From Alphaproteobacteria bacterium (GTDB taxonomy: Bacteria > Pseudomonadota > Alphaproteobacteria > RF32 > CAG-239), in the NCBI GenBank assembly GCA_017484225.1, contig JAFUTN010000024.1, positions 28,022 through 92,021 of the forward strand: a stretch of 64,000 nucleotides of DNA. Direction: 5' to 3'. Each line of letters opens with the position of its first letter. Positions within the stretch are counted from its first letter, which is position 1. A program made the position numbers and the translations under genes. Shown piece after piece: positions 26,101 through 35,624 of the stretch. The notes beneath the pieces were generated by a model. It was not told the origin of the DNA and searched no databases. It was given only the letters and a program-made list of their open reading frames with translations.

Positions 26101-26811
26101 ATGAAACCTGAATATACAAGAATAATGCTAAAATTATCCGGCGAAGGTTTATCCGGAGAAAAAGGATTCGGTATAGATTCCGAAACCGTTTCCGAATTAG
26201 CAAAAGAGATATCCGACATCAGAAAAAAAGGCGTGCAAATTGCCTTGGTTGTCGGTGGCGGAAACTTTTTTCGCGGTGCCAAAAACGCTTGTGATAAAAT
26301 GGACCGCAGTATTGCCGATAACATAGGGATGATGGCAACCGTTATAAATGCTCTTGCCCTGAAATCAGCTCTTGAAGCCGAACAGACACCTTGTAAAATT
26401 TTTTCGGGTATCAGTATTCCGTCTGTTTGCAACGATTTTAATTTTGAAGGAGCCTTGCAATCTTTAGAAGCGGGAAATATTACAATATTTGCCGGCGGAA
26501 CCGGAAATTCTTATTTTACGACAGATACCGGAGCAGCATTGCGTGCGGCCCAAATGCACTGCCAAATAATGATGAAAGCCACGCAGGTTGACGGTGTTTA
26601 TGATTCTGATCCGCGACAAAACCCGAATGCACAACGTTTTGATACCGTAACCTATAATGAAATTATGGAAAAACACTTGAACGTGATAGATATGACTGCG
26701 GCATCTTTGTTGCGTGATAACAATATTCCTACCATGATTTTTTTGCAAAAAGGAAAAAATTCTATATCGGATGCGATTTGCGGTAAAGCAAAGCGCACCA
26801 TCATCAAGTAA
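26101..26811 (+). CDS. pyrH: Uridylate kinase
   Basis: Phosphorylates UMP to UDP; 236 residues with the bacterial PyrH sequence 'RIMLKLSGEGL', 'VVGGGNFFRG', 'MDRSIADNIGMMATVINALAL' and 'GTGNSYFTTDTGAALRA'. The start is uncertain: ATG codons at 26089 and 26101 are in frame; I prefer the latter because GGGT lies 7 nt upstream. It begins the long pyrH-to-fabZ cluster. The usual upstream neighbours rpsB and tsf are absent. Confidence 0.95.
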   Translation: MKPEYTRIMLKLSGEGLSGEKGFGIDSETVSELAKEISDIRKKGVQIALVVGGGNFFRGAKNACDKMDRSIADNIGMMATVINALALKSALEAEQTPCKIFSGISIPSVCNDFNFEGALQSLEAGNITIFAGGTGNSYFTTDTGAALRAAQMHCQIMMKATQVDGVYDSDPRQNPNAQRFDTVTYNEIMEKHLNVIDMTAASLLRDNNIPTMIFLQKGKNSISDAICGKAKRTIIK

Positions 26812-26825
26812 ACGAGAGGTAAAAA

Positions 26826-27389
26826 ATGAGTGATTTTGATTCTATAAAAACATCTACCCTTACAAAAATGGAAAAAAGTTTGGAATCCTTAAAATCCGAT
26901 TTCGGCGGATTGCGTGCCGGTCGTGCGCATGCCAGCTTGCTGGACGGAATTTTGGTTGATGCCTACGGAAGCATGACACCGCTCAGCCAAGTCGGAACCG
27001 TAAGCGTGCCTGATGCCCGAACACTTTCTGTCAGCGTATGGGATAAAAGTTTGGCAAAAAATGTTGAAAAGGCTTTGCGCGAAAGTGATTTAGGCTTAAA
27101 TCCGGCATCAGACGGACAGTTGATTCGTATTCCGATTCCGCCGCTCAGCGAAGAACGCCGCAAAGAGTTGGTTAAAATTGCCGGCAAATACACGGAACAA
27201 TGCAAAATAGCAATTCGCAACATTCGTCGTGACGCCATGGATGAAATCAAAAAAATGAAAAAAGATTCCGAAATTTCCGAAGATGAGGAGAAAAAATACA
27301 ACAACGAAATTCAAAAATGGACAGATGATGCCATCAAAAAGGTTGATGAACAATTATCCTCAAAAGAAAAGGATATTATGCAGGTTTAA
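26826..27389 (+). CDS. frr: Ribosome recycling factor
   Basis: Splits post-termination ribosomes together with EF-G. 187 residues, full family length, with 'GLRAGRAHASLLDGILVDAYGS', 'TLSVSVWDKS' and 'IPIPPLSEERRKELVK' and a long two-part helical bundle ending 'EIQKWTDDAIKKVDEQL'. GAGAGG lies before the ATG. It follows pyrH by 14 nt, the conserved pyrH-frr order. Confidence 0.97.
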   Translation: MSDFDSIKTSTLTKMEKSLESLKSDFGGLRAGRAHASLLDGILVDAYGSMTPLSQVGTVSVPDARTLSVSVWDKSLAKNVEKALRESDLGLNPASDGQLIRIPIPPLSEERRKELVKIAGKYTEQCKIAIRNIRRDAMDEIKKMKKDSEISEDEEKKYNNEIQKWTDDAIKKVDEQLSSKEKDIMQV

Positions 27390-27400
27390 GGACTTTTAAC

Positions 27401-28102
27401 GTGGAAAACACTATTCAACACATAGCTTTCATTATGGACGGCAACAGAAGATGGGCAAAGAAAAATGCCTTGCCGACAATAGCCGGACACAAAAAAGGTG
27501 CAGAAACTCTGATAAATATCGTAAAAGCAGCCAAAAATGAGGGTATACGTTATGTTACGGTGTATGCGTTTTCAACCGAAAACTGGAATCGCAGCCAATC
27601 AGAAGTGGACGGACTCATGAATTTGTTGCGCAACTATCTTGACAACGGGTTCAAGGAGCTGGAAAAAAATAACGCCCGCATCATTTTTATCGGTGAAAGA
27701 GATATGTTGGCTGAAGACATTGTTGCAAAAATGCAAATAATGGAGCAACGCACTGCCGAAAACAATGACATTACTTTATGTGTTGCTCTGAGTTACGGCA
27801 GCCGCCAAGAAATTGTTGCCGCTGCCCGAAAACTTGCCGCGTTAGCACAAAACGGTGGGTTAAATGTCAAAGATATTGATGTTGAAATGTTTTCTGATAT
27901 GCTATACACAAAAGATATTCCTGATCCTGATTTATTAATCAGAACCAGCGGAGAAATGAGGATAAGTAACTATCTGTTATGGCAACTGTCATACAGCGAG
28001 TTTTATTTTACAGACACTTTATGGCCTGATTTTTCGGAAGAGGAATTAAAAATGATTATAGAAGAATATAAAAAGAGGGAGAGAAGATATGGTAAGTCGT
28101 AA
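27401..28102 (+). CDS. uppS: Isoprenyl (undecaprenyl) diphosphate synthase
   Basis: Makes the C55 lipid carrier for peptidoglycan and LPS by cis-prenyl condensation. 233 residues with 'IAFIMDGNRRWAKK' (catalytic Asp near residue 13), 'YAFSTENWNR' and 'DLLIRTSGEMRISNYLLWQLSYSEFYFTDTLWPDF'. GTG start codon. It overlaps cdsA by 14 nt. Confidence 0.96.
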   Translation: MENTIQHIAFIMDGNRRWAKKNALPTIAGHKKGAETLINIVKAAKNEGIRYVTVYAFSTENWNRSQSEVDGLMNLLRNYLDNGFKELEKNNARIIFIGERDMLAEDIVAKMQIMEQRTAENNDITLCVALSYGSRQEIVAAARKLAALAQNGGLNVKDIDVEMFSDMLYTKDIPDPDLLIRTSGEMRISNYLLWQLSYSEFYFTDTLWPDFSEEELKMIIEEYKKRERRYGKS

Positions 28103-28994
28103 ATTTGGAGCAATAGCCAAAAGAGTTTTGGCCGCCATTGTTATGATTCCGATTGCGATAGATGTATTGTATATCGGAAGTCCGTATGTTGAGGTTTTGG
28201 CCATTGTTGTCGGCGGTCTTCTTGCTTGGGAATGGGCCAATATGGTTCCCAACCAAAATCCGTCAACTTATGTAACCGCTTACATAATGAGCTTGGCTGT
28301 TGCCATTTGGGGATACAATTTTGCCGTGGTTATACCCATGATTTGCATCACCACTTTGTTTACATGGATGATTGCCCTCAAAGAAAAGCGTCGCAAACTG
28401 ATTACTCTCGGTGTTCCGTATATTTCCGTCGGAATTGCTTCGTTAATCTGGCTGTATCGCTCTTTTGATCCGAGTGAAGGAAATTCAGATCCGCAATACA
28501 ATTACAGCTTTGTAATGACCATGTGGTTTTTCCTGATGGTGTGGAGTATGGATATCGGCGGACTTGTTGTCGGTTGCAATTTACGCGGCCCGAAATTGGC
28601 TCCTAAAATCAGCCCTAACAAAACATGGTCCGGTTTGTTCGGCGGAATTTTGCTCTCGGTTTCCGCCAGCATAATCTATATGTATTTTTGCACTGAAGTA
28701 ATGGATATTCCGTTTTATGATTTTGAAAACTTCCGCCACATATCATTCACATACCGCCCTTTGCAACTGCGTTTTATCTGGGATATTGATAATCAGGTAT
28801 TTTATGCGCTTCTCGCCGTGTGTGTAGCTGTTTTGGCTCAGATTGGTGACTTGATTGAATCGGCAATCAAACGTAAAGTCGGCGTGAAAGATTCCAGTAA
28901 GCTCATTCCGGGACACGGCGGAGTATTTGACCGTGTTGACGGACTGATTTTTGCCGCACCGTTTGTATATTTATTTTTCATGAATTTGCGATAG
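28089..28994 (+). CDS. cdsA: Phosphatidate cytidylyltransferase
   Basis: Forms CDP-diacylglycerol in the inner membrane. 301 residues, about seven membrane segments, with the CdsA signature near the C-terminus 'DLIESAIKRKVGVKDSSKLIPGHGGVFDRVDGLIF' and an earlier 'GPKLAPKISPNKTWSGLFGG'. Overlaps uppS by 14 nt. Many alphaproteobacteria carry dxr after cdsA; here rseP follows directly, so dxr must be elsewhere or absent. Confidence 0.95.
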   Translation: MVSRKFGAIAKRVLAAIVMIPIAIDVLYIGSPYVEVLAIVVGGLLAWEWANMVPNQNPSTYVTAYIMSLAVAIWGYNFAVVIPMICITTLFTWMIALKEKRRKLITLGVPYISVGIASLIWLYRSFDPSEGNSDPQYNYSFVMTMWFFLMVWSMDIGGLVVGCNLRGPKLAPKISPNKTWSGLFGGILLSVSASIIYMYFCTEVMDIPFYDFENFRHISFTYRPLQLRFIWDIDNQVFYALLAVCVAVLAQIGDLIESAIKRKVGVKDSSKLIPGHGGVFDRVDGLIFAAPFVYLFFMNLR

Positions 28995-29003
28995 GATAAG
29001 TAG

Positions 29004-30422
29004 ATGGATACGATATTAAACATTTTATACTACATAATTCCGTTCATTGTATTGCTCGGAATTTTGGTGTTTGTTCACGAGTTCGGACACTTTATTATTG
29101 CTCGTCTGGTCGGGGTAAAAGTGTCAACATTTTCCATTGGTTTCGGAAAGCAATTATGCAGTCACACGGATAAACACGGAACAAATTGGAAAATCGGAGC
29201 AATTCCTCTCGGAGGGTACTGCCAATTTTTGGGAGATGCCGATGCCGCATCTTCTTCATCGGAAGATGAGGTTTTGGAATCATTATCCGAAGAAGATAGA
29301 AAACACGCCTTCCAAACACAAAGTTCGTGGAAAAAACTGGCTATTGTATTGGCCGGACCTGCATTCAATTATTTGTTTGCCATTATAGTATTTTCGGCTC
29401 TTTTTTACAGTTACGGAAAAATTGTTTATCCTCCGGTTGTCGGTGCTGTTTTGGAGAATGGTGCTGCCGCAAAGGCCGGAATTTTAGCCGGTGACAAAAT
29501 TGTAAAAATCAACGGAAATGATACCATAGATTTTCAAGACATCAGCAATGAAGTAAACTTAGCCGAAAACGACACAGTTTTGGTAGAGGTTGAGCGTAAT
29601 GTCACCATGTCGGTTCAGGCAGAAAATATTCAAGTTGACGGTAAAAATTCGCCTTTCAAAATGATTGGTGTCGGTTCTTGTTCAATCAACGCCTGCAATG
29701 GTGTTGCAAAACTTCCTAACTTGGTGCAAATAACCCGTGTTATTGAAGGAAGTCCTGCCGACAGAGCCGGATTTTTGGCCGGAGATATTTTACTCTCCGT
29801 TAACGGTATAGAAATCAATGATTTTGAAATTTTGCGCTCTTATGTGGCCGAACATCAGGACGAAACCTTTGAATTAAATATTCGTCGCCCGCTGACTTTT
29901 AATATTTCCTTGGAAAATACTGAATTTGATGCCGGAAACGGAGTGAAACAAAAGCGCAAAATGCTGGGGATTCAGTCCACAACCGACATAAACTTTACAA
30001 ACATAAACACCGGTTTTTGGGAATCCGTAAAGCAAGGAACAAGCGAAGCTTATGATTTAACAGTCGTAACCTTGCGCGCTGTCGGACAAATGATAACCGG
30101 TAAACGCGGAGGGGATGAAGTCGGAGGCATTATTCGTATTGCCGAAATGTCGGGAGATGTCAGCAAGACAGGCGGATTAATTGCTTTCATTTATTTCATG
30201 GCTATTCTGTCCGTAAATTTGGGACTGATCAACTTGTTGCCGATTCCGCTTTTGGACGGCGGCCATGTTGTTATCTTTTTAACCGAAATGATTATTCGTA
30301 GAGAACTTAAACCAAAAGTTAAAGACTACATTTTCAAATTCGGATTGCTGATTATCTGCGCCATTATGCTACTGGCAACATGGAATGATATCAGACATTT
30401 AATTACTCGTATTTTTGATTAA
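29004..30422 (+). CDS. rseP: Site-2 (RseP-family) intramembrane zinc metalloprotease
   Basis: Membrane protease that cleaves transmembrane regulators and signal-peptide remnants. 472 residues: zinc motif HEFGH near residue 23, two PDZ domains (about 140-210 and 240-300), and a C-terminal 'LLPIPLLDGGHVV' third zinc-ligand motif near 410. Relative to E. coli RseP there is an acidic insertion after the first membrane segment (SSSSEDEVLESLSEEDRK), a usual feature of alphaproteobacterial homologues. Precedes bamA as in many Gram-negatives. Confidence 0.95.
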   Translation: MDTILNILYYIIPFIVLLGILVFVHEFGHFIIARLVGVKVSTFSIGFGKQLCSHTDKHGTNWKIGAIPLGGYCQFLGDADAASSSSEDEVLESLSEEDRKHAFQTQSSWKKLAIVLAGPAFNYLFAIIVFSALFYSYGKIVYPPVVGAVLENGAAAKAGILAGDKIVKINGNDTIDFQDISNEVNLAENDTVLVEVERNVTMSVQAENIQVDGKNSPFKMIGVGSCSINACNGVAKLPNLVQITRVIEGSPADRAGFLAGDILLSVNGIEINDFEILRSYVAEHQDETFELNIRRPLTFNISLENTEFDAGNGVKQKRKMLGIQSTTDINFTNINTGFWESVKQGTSEAYDLTVVTLRAVGQMITGKRGGDEVGGIIRIAEMSGDVSKTGGLIAFIYFMAILSVNLGLINLLPIPLLDGGHVVIFLTEMIIRRELKPKVKDYIFKFGLLIICAIMLLATWNDIRHLITRIFD

Positions 30423-30439
30423 TTGAGGGAAACAATAAA

Positions 30440-32701
30440 ATGAATAAGTTATTTGCAAGCTCATTAATGGCAACCGGCTTTTTAGCCTTTGCCGCTAATG
30501 CCGAAAATTATTACATCAAAAACATTGATGTAGAAGGATTACAGCGCGTGGAAAAAGAAACCGTGTTGTCTTATTTGAATTTAACCAGAAATCAAACTAT
30601 ATCGCAAGATGTTCTTGATGACTCGTTCAAAAGACTGTATAACACCGGATTATTCAGCGACATAAGCTTTGATACTACCGCTAAGAACACATTAAAGATT
30701 AATGTGAAAGAAAATCCGATTATCGGGAAAAGAGCTTTTGACGGCAATGATAAAATCGCCGACAAAATTTTGGAAGGTGAAGTTCAACTCGGACCGCGTT
30801 CCGTTTATGATAAAGCAAAAGTTCAACAAGATGTTCAACGCATATTAGATGTTTATCGCCGCACCGGAAGATATTCGGTTACGGTTGAGCCGAAAATCAT
30901 TGAGCGTGAAGAAAACCGCGTTGACTTGATTTATGAAATCAACGAAGGAGCCGCCGCAAAAATTGATAAAATTAACTTTTTAGGCAATACTCACTACAGT
31001 GCATCTGATTTGCAGGATGAGATAATGAGCAAAGAAAGCCGTTGGTATCGTTTCTTTTCTTCCGCCGAAGATTATGATTCCGAAAAAATGAACTACGATA
31101 AAGAATTGTTGCGTCGTTTTTACACAAACCGCGGTTATGCTGATTTCAAAGTTGAATCCGCAGTTGCCGAATTGAGTGAGGATAACAAATCCTTTATTTT
31201 GACTTTTTCCATTTATGAAGGTCCTCGTTACAAAATCAACAACATTTCCATTGTTTCTGACATAAAAGATATTGATACGGATTCGCTGTATTCCGAATTA
31301 GAAATTGAAAACGGAGATTGGTTCAACGCTTCCCTCATTGAAAAATCCGTTTCTCAAATGACCGAGGCTTTGGGGCGCAAGGGGTTTGCTTTTACTGATG
31401 CCGAACCTGAATATATCAGAAACGAAGAAAACAACACCATTGATATAGTATTCCACATCAACGAAAGCGAAAGAATTTTCGTTGACCGCATTAACATCAG
31501 CGGTAATGACCGCACTTTGGACAAAGTTATTCGCCGCGAATTCAGGGTAGATGAAGGAGATGCGCTGAACGTTGCCGCTTTGCGCGATTCGCGTCGTAAT
31601 GTAGAAAACTTAAATTATTTCAGCAAAGTGGACATTCAAACAACTCCTACCGGTCCTAATAAAGCCGATATAGATGTAAATGTTGAAGAAAAATCCACCG
31701 GATACTTTAATGTCGGTGTCGGTTATTCAACAACAAACGGAGCCTTAGTCCGTTTCGGCGTTACCGAAAACAACTTCCGCGGAAGAGGTGAAGAACTCGG
31801 ATTTAATGTCGGTATTTCGCAAAGAACTAAAGATTATGATATCAGCTTTACCGAGCCGTATTTCTTAAATCGCCGTTTGAGTGCCGGTGCCGATTTGTTT
31901 ATGCAAGATCAAGATTATGAAGACGAAGCATCTTATGATACCAGAACAGTCGGCGGACGTATTCGCTTCGGTTGGAACTATACCGACAATTTGTATCACT
32001 TCACAAGATACACATTAAGCACAACCGATATTAAAAACGTAAAAGATTACGCTTCCGAATACGTTAAAGCCGAAAAAGGAAAATCAACAACTTCGGCTGT
32101 CGGACAAACTCTTGTTTATGACAAACGCGATAATGCCATAAACACCAAAGAAGGTTACTATTTATCCTTTGGTAACGATATCGCCGGATTGGGTGGTGAT
32201 GAAAAGTATAACCGCTTTGATGCAAAGGCTTATAAATTCTACACCGTTGCCGACTATTACACATTCAAATTCTTTGCAACCGGCGGATATATTGCCGGCT
32301 ATGACCACAAAAAAGTCAGAATGTCCGACCGTTATTATTTAGGCGGAAACACAATGCGCGGATTTGAATTTGCCGGTATCGGCGCCCGAGACAAGCGCAC
32401 AAAAGATGCATTGGGCGGTAACTGGATGATGTATTCCGGCGTAGAAATGACCTTCCCTATCGGACTTGATGAGCTGGGAATCAAAGGAAAGACTTTCTAC
32501 GATATGGGTGCTTTAGGCAAACCGGATCACTTTAATTCAGAAAAAATTTACTACTCTTCAAAAATAAGAAGTTCTGTCGGTTTCGGATTTGACTGGATGT
32601 CACCGATGGGTAAAATTGATATTGATTTCGGTTTCCCTATCAGCAAAGAGCCGTATGACGAAAAAGAAGTATTCCGTTTGAACTTCGGCACCAGTCTGTA
32701 A
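30440..32701 (+). CDS. bamA: Outer-membrane protein assembly factor BamA
   Basis: Central beta-barrel insertase. 753 residues: signal peptide (about 1-21), five POTRA domains (about 23-420; e.g. 'YYIKNIDVEGLQRVEKETVLSYL'), and a C-terminal 16-strand barrel ending in the aromatic signature 'FRLNFGTSL'. The VRGF-type lid motif reads 'GGNTMRGFEFAGIG' near residue 635. GAGGG lies before the ATG. Flanked by rseP and lpxD, the standard order. Confidence 0.97.
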   Translation: MNKLFASSLMATGFLAFAANAENYYIKNIDVEGLQRVEKETVLSYLNLTRNQTISQDVLDDSFKRLYNTGLFSDISFDTTAKNTLKINVKENPIIGKRAFDGNDKIADKILEGEVQLGPRSVYDKAKVQQDVQRILDVYRRTGRYSVTVEPKIIEREENRVDLIYEINEGAAAKIDKINFLGNTHYSASDLQDEIMSKESRWYRFFSSAEDYDSEKMNYDKELLRRFYTNRGYADFKVESAVAELSEDNKSFILTFSIYEGPRYKINNISIVSDIKDIDTDSLYSELEIENGDWFNASLIEKSVSQMTEALGRKGFAFTDAEPEYIRNEENNTIDIVFHINESERIFVDRINISGNDRTLDKVIRREFRVDEGDALNVAALRDSRRNVENLNYFSKVDIQTTPTGPNKADIDVNVEEKSTGYFNVGVGYSTTNGALVRFGVTENNFRGRGEELGFNVGISQRTKDYDISFTEPYFLNRRLSAGADLFMQDQDYEDEASYDTRTVGGRIRFGWNYTDNLYHFTRYTLSTTDIKNVKDYASEYVKAEKGKSTTSAVGQTLVYDKRDNAINTKEGYYLSFGNDIAGLGGDEKYNRFDAKAYKFYTVADYYTFKFFATGGYIAGYDHKKVRMSDRYYLGGNTMRGFEFAGIGARDKRTKDALGGNWMMYSGVEMTFPIGLDELGIKGKTFYDMGALGKPDHFNSEKIYYSSKIRSSVGFGFDWMSPMGKIDIDFGFPISKEPYDEKEVFRLNFGTSL

Positions 32702-32710
32702 GGAGGCCGC

Positions 32711-33727
32711 ATGGTAGATAAAAATTTTTACAACGCAAAAACAGGCGTAACTTTGGCTCAAGCAGCCGAAGTTATGTCTGCAACTTTGCAAAACCCTGAC
32801 TGCGGTGCGGAAAAAATTGCCGACATTGCAACCATGAAATCGGCAACACCTTCGGATATTTGCTTTTTTTATGACAGAAAAGAAAAAAATGCGGCATCGG
32901 AAATTAAGGCAAAAGCCTGTGTTACCACGGCAGATTTGCAAGAATTTGTAGCGGCCGGAGTGGCGATAATTGTCAGTGACAATCCGAAATTGGCTTTCAT
33001 TAAACTCAATGAGTTCATGTATGCCGAAAAGAGACCGACACCCCAAATTGATGCCGGTGCAAAAATTTCTCCGAGCGCAAAAATCGGTAAAAACTGTTTT
33101 ATCGGAGCTTTTGCCGTTATCGGAGATAACGTTGAAATCGGCGACAGTTGCATAATAGAACCCAATGTTGTTATAGCCCACGACTGCAAAATCGGCGAAA
33201 ACACCAGAATTGGTGCCGGAGCCTCCATTGCTTATGCTGTTATCGGTAAAAACTGTTACATATATACCGGTGCCAGAATCGGGCAAGACGGCTTTGGTTT
33301 TCAACTCATTAACGGGCAGCATCACCGAATTCCGCAACTCGGACGCGTAATTATCGGCGACGACGTTGAAATCGGTGCTAACGCTTGTATTGACCGCGGT
33401 GCGCTTGATGATACGGTTATCGGTTCCGGCTCTCGCTTAGATAACTTAACACAAATTGCTCACAACGACAAACTCGGACATGGCTGTGTTATTGTTGCCC
33501 AAGTCGGTATTGCCGGCAGTTGTGTTCTCGGTGACTATGTAGTTTGCGGAGGACAGGTAGGTATTGCCGACCACCTTAATATCGGCAGCGGCGTTCAAAT
33601 TGCTGCTCAGTCAGGTGTTATGCGCGATATAGAAGCAGGTCAGGTTATGATGGGAAGTCCGTGCGTTCCGTTCAAGGATTTTATGCGTCAGGTTGCTTTC
33701 TTACAAAAAAATTCAACAAAGAAATAG
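32711..33727 (+). CDS. lpxD: UDP-3-O-acylglucosamine N-acyltransferase
   Basis: Third step of lipid A synthesis. 338 residues: an N-terminal uridine-binding domain (about 1-105) and a left-handed beta-helix of hexapeptide repeats (about 108-315), with the catalytic His in '[13 protein letters not shown]'-like 'LTQIAHND' near residue 256. AGGAGG precedes the ATG. Shows the organism makes lipid A and therefore has an LPS outer membrane. Confidence 0.96.
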   Translation: MVDKNFYNAKTGVTLAQAAEVMSATLQNPDCGAEKIADIATMKSATPSDICFFYDRKEKNAASEIKAKACVTTADLQEFVAAGVAIIVSDNPKLAFIKLNEFMYAEKRPTPQIDAGAKISPSAKIGKNCFIGAFAVIGDNVEIGDSCIIEPNVVIAHDCKIGENTRIGAGASIAYAVIGKNCYIYTGARIGQDGFGFQLINGQHHRIPQLGRVIIGDDVEIGANACIDRGALDDTVIGSGSRLDNLTQIAHNDKLGHGCVIVAQVGIAGSCVLGDYVVCGGQVGIADHLNIGSGVQIAAQSGVMRDIEAGQVMMGSPCVPFKDFMRQVAFLQKNSTKK

Positions 33728-33733
33728 GAAAAT

Positions 33734-34189
33734 ATGATGTCAGAAAATAAGATATATAATATTGATGAAATAATGAAAATGTTACCGCACCGGTATCCGT
33801 TTTTGCTGGTTGACAGATTGGAAGTGGAAGAGGCCGGCATCAAGGGTATCGGCTTGAAAAATTTGACCATGAACGAGTTGTTTTTTCAAGGCCATTTTCC
33901 AAACAATCCGATTATGCCGGGAGTTTTACAAATTGAGGCAATGGCTCAAACAGCCGGTTGCGTTGTAATGAGTGCAGATGAAAATTATGCCGAAAAAAAA
34001 CGCAGTGTATTATTTATGTCTGTTGACGGTGTAAAATTCAGAAAACCGGTTCGCCCCGGCGACCAGCTGAAAATGCACGTGGAAAAAATTAAGGAACGCC
34101 GCAATATTTTTGTGTTCAAAGGAACAGGAATGGTTGACGGCCAAGTTGTTTCCGAGGCAGAATTAACGGCAATGATTATTGATGAATAA
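33734..34189 (+). CDS. fabZ: 3-hydroxyacyl-ACP dehydratase
   Basis: Dehydrates beta-hydroxyacyl-ACP in fatty acid elongation. 151 residues, hot-dog fold, with 'MLPHRYPFLLVDRLE', 'GHFPNNPIMPGVLQIEAMAQTAG' (catalytic His and Glu) and 'FRKPVRPGDQL'. In most Proteobacteria lpxA follows fabZ; here the cluster stops and a leader-RNA/tail-gene unit is found instead. A short GCGGTTTT-type terminator (about 34208-34245) follows the stop. Confidence 0.95.
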   Translation: MMSENKIYNIDEIMKMLPHRYPFLLVDRLEVEEAGIKGIGLKNLTMNELFFQGHFPNNPIMPGVLQIEAMAQTAGCVVMSADENYAEKKRSVLFMSVDGVKFRKPVRPGDQLKMHVEKIKERRNIFVFKGTGMVDGQVVSEAELTAMIIDE

Positions 34190-34203
34190 AAAAACCGTTA
34201 AGT

Positions 34204-34248
34204 TACTTAAAAAAAAACCGCTTTAATTTTAAGGCGGTTTTATTTTTA
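34204..34248 (+). terminator. Intrinsic terminator after fabZ
   Basis: AAAACCGC and GCGGTTTT arms separated by TTTAATTTTAAG, followed by further T-rich sequence; closes the pyrH-fabZ operon. Confidence 0.75.
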
Positions 34249-34262
34249 TGCTTACTTCTTTC

Positions 34263-34291
34263 TTTACATCCGAATATTGTTTTGATAACAT
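34263..34291 (+). promoter_or_regulatory. Promoter of leader RNA D
   Basis: TTTACA at 34263-34268, 17-bp spacer, TAACAT at 34286-34291; transcription would start right before the first hairpin of the RNA. Confidence 0.7.
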
Positions 34292-34299
34292 ATTTTCAA

Positions 34300-34534
34300 G
34301 GCAAAATTTTGCCCAGAACCTGTAAAAGAGAGGTTCGGAGCTGTCGAAAGCTCATATCACAAGATACCGAAAGGTATCCTTTTCAGGATGCTTTTTTGGT
34401 ATTAACTCTTCCCCACTATGGTGGGGAGCCCAATGTATATGTTCAAGTTTTATAAACTAAAAACATTGGGAGTCATTGCTTGTGGTATGATTTTCGAACT
34501 CCCCGCCGCCTCTTGTAAAGGCGGTTATTTTTTT
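34300..34534 (+). ncRNA. Structured leader RNA D (tail-gene leader family)
   Basis: Same hairpin order as leader C: GGCAA/TTGCC, GAACCT/AGGTTC, GAGC/GCTC with loop TGTCGAAA (34342-34349), GATACC/GGTATC, CCCCAC/GTGGGG, CCCAATGT/ACATTGGG. Stem ATCACAAG (34356-34363) pairs CTTGTGGT (34479-34486). Loop TCGAAA (34344-34349) pairs TTTCGA (34492-34497), and GGGGAG (34423-34428) pairs CTCCCC (34499-34504). Terminator CCGCC (34506-34510) with GGCGG (34520-34524) and a T-rich run. The ATG of the tail gene is 21 nt further on. Stems differ from leader C by paired changes. Confidence 0.82.
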
Positions 34535-34555
34535 AATTAAGGAAGGAAAAAAGTG

Positions 34556-35407
34556 ATGAAAAATTTTATTTTAGGAATTGCCGCAACAATTATGTGCTGT
34601 GTTTTTGAAGCTAAGGCAGCAAACATCAGTTGCATTAACGGCTTGCGAGAAGACAAAACAACCACTTGCGATAAATGCGGAGATAATTGTGATTGGGAAA
34701 TTAAAGACGGTGTTTTGAAAGTAAGCGGGAGCGGAAGTATGTATGATTACGACTACTTAACTTCAAATGATAAACCATGGAGAGGATATGAAGCAGATGT
34801 AAATCACCTTACAATAGAAGGAATCAGCAACATTGGTTCATGTGCCTTTTCATCTATTCGCAATTTATCTTCTGCAGAAATGGATAACTCTGTTACAGTA
34901 GTTAGAAATGATGCTTTTGCTTGGACAGGACTATCATCCGTAAAAATGTCGGATTCTGTCAGTTCTTTGGGTTATTCGGCTTTCAGAGGGACACACCTAA
35001 CAGAAATTGAATTGCCGAGCGGGGTGATTATAGGACAAGATGCTCTCGGCGAACGGCAAATTTCGGTAATTTGCAAAGGCAGCAGTGAAGACTGCGAACA
35101 ATTCAGAACAGCTTTGGATGGTTATGTATATACGGCAACAAATGACACTTATGCCGCCACACCGATGAGTCTCGGCGGAAAAATGAAATTAGCTCAAGAG
35201 AGGCAATGTAATTCTGAAATTTTTTACTGGACCGGAGAATTTTGCCATAATCGTCCGACAGACGGCAGCATTATTGATTGTGCCGAAGGATATTTTGCCA
35301 ACACCCGAGATTTATGCGAAAAGATAAAACTTCGCTATACTCTGCCGGAAGCAGATGCGGCAACTTCTGATGACTTTGAAAATATGATTGAGTGGATTTT
35401 TGAGTAA
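34556..35407 (+). CDS. Exported BspA-like leucine-rich repeat protein with conserved tail (copy D)
   Basis: A 283-residue protein, ATG start after GGAAGGA (a GTG one codon earlier is also in frame). Signal peptide about 1-21. N-terminal domain 'CGDNCDWEIKDGVLKVSGSG' with 'PWRGYEADVNHLTIEG', then LRR_5/BspA repeats (about 95-165: 'NIGSCAFSSIRNLSSAEM', 'SLGYSAFRGTHLTEIELP'), a Cys cluster, and the tail RYTLPEADAATS with ENMIEWIFE. Close in architecture to copy B at 20581. It is inserted where lpxA would be expected. Confidence 0.83.
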   Translation: MKNFILGIAATIMCCVFEAKAANISCINGLREDKTTTCDKCGDNCDWEIKDGVLKVSGSGSMYDYDYLTSNDKPWRGYEADVNHLTIEGISNIGSCAFSSIRNLSSAEMDNSVTVVRNDAFAWTGLSSVKMSDSVSSLGYSAFRGTHLTEIELPSGVIIGQDALGERQISVICKGSSEDCEQFRTALDGYVYTATNDTYAATPMSLGGKMKLAQERQCNSEIFYWTGEFCHNRPTDGSIIDCAEGYFANTRDLCEKIKLRYTLPEADAATSDDFENMIEWIFE

Positions 35408-35419
35408 AAAACAAAGTCA

Positions 35420-35543
35420 TTATCGGGCGCTTTAGCGAACCGATAATCCCAGCCGAATCAAAAAGCAATAGCCGCGATTCCCGATCAGGTCGGGAATGGC
35501 AATAATAAAAGGTCGGGAATTTCGGCTCCTCACCATTATTTAT
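35420..35543. other. Unexplained hairpin-rich region
   Basis: Between the tail gene D and lolA. Contains ATTATCGG/CCGATAAT enclosing CGC/GCG, AGCCGAA (35451-35457) complementary to TTCGGCT (35520-35526), and ATTCCCGA that can pair with either of two TCGGGAAT copies (near 35490 and 35512). No open frame. It could be the 3' end of the tail-gene transcript or an independent small RNA. Confidence 0.45.
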
Positions 35544-35545
35544 GC

Positions 35546-35571
35546 AAAAAACCGCCGGTTTTGCTTCCGGC
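35546..35571 (-). terminator. Intrinsic terminator of lolA unit
   Basis: On the minus strand GCCGG and CCGGC arms followed by GG and six T. Confidence 0.7.
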
Positions 35572-35624
35572 AGTCTTCTTATTACCCGAAAACGGAGAAT
35601 AACACCGCTTTTATCAAGTTAAAG

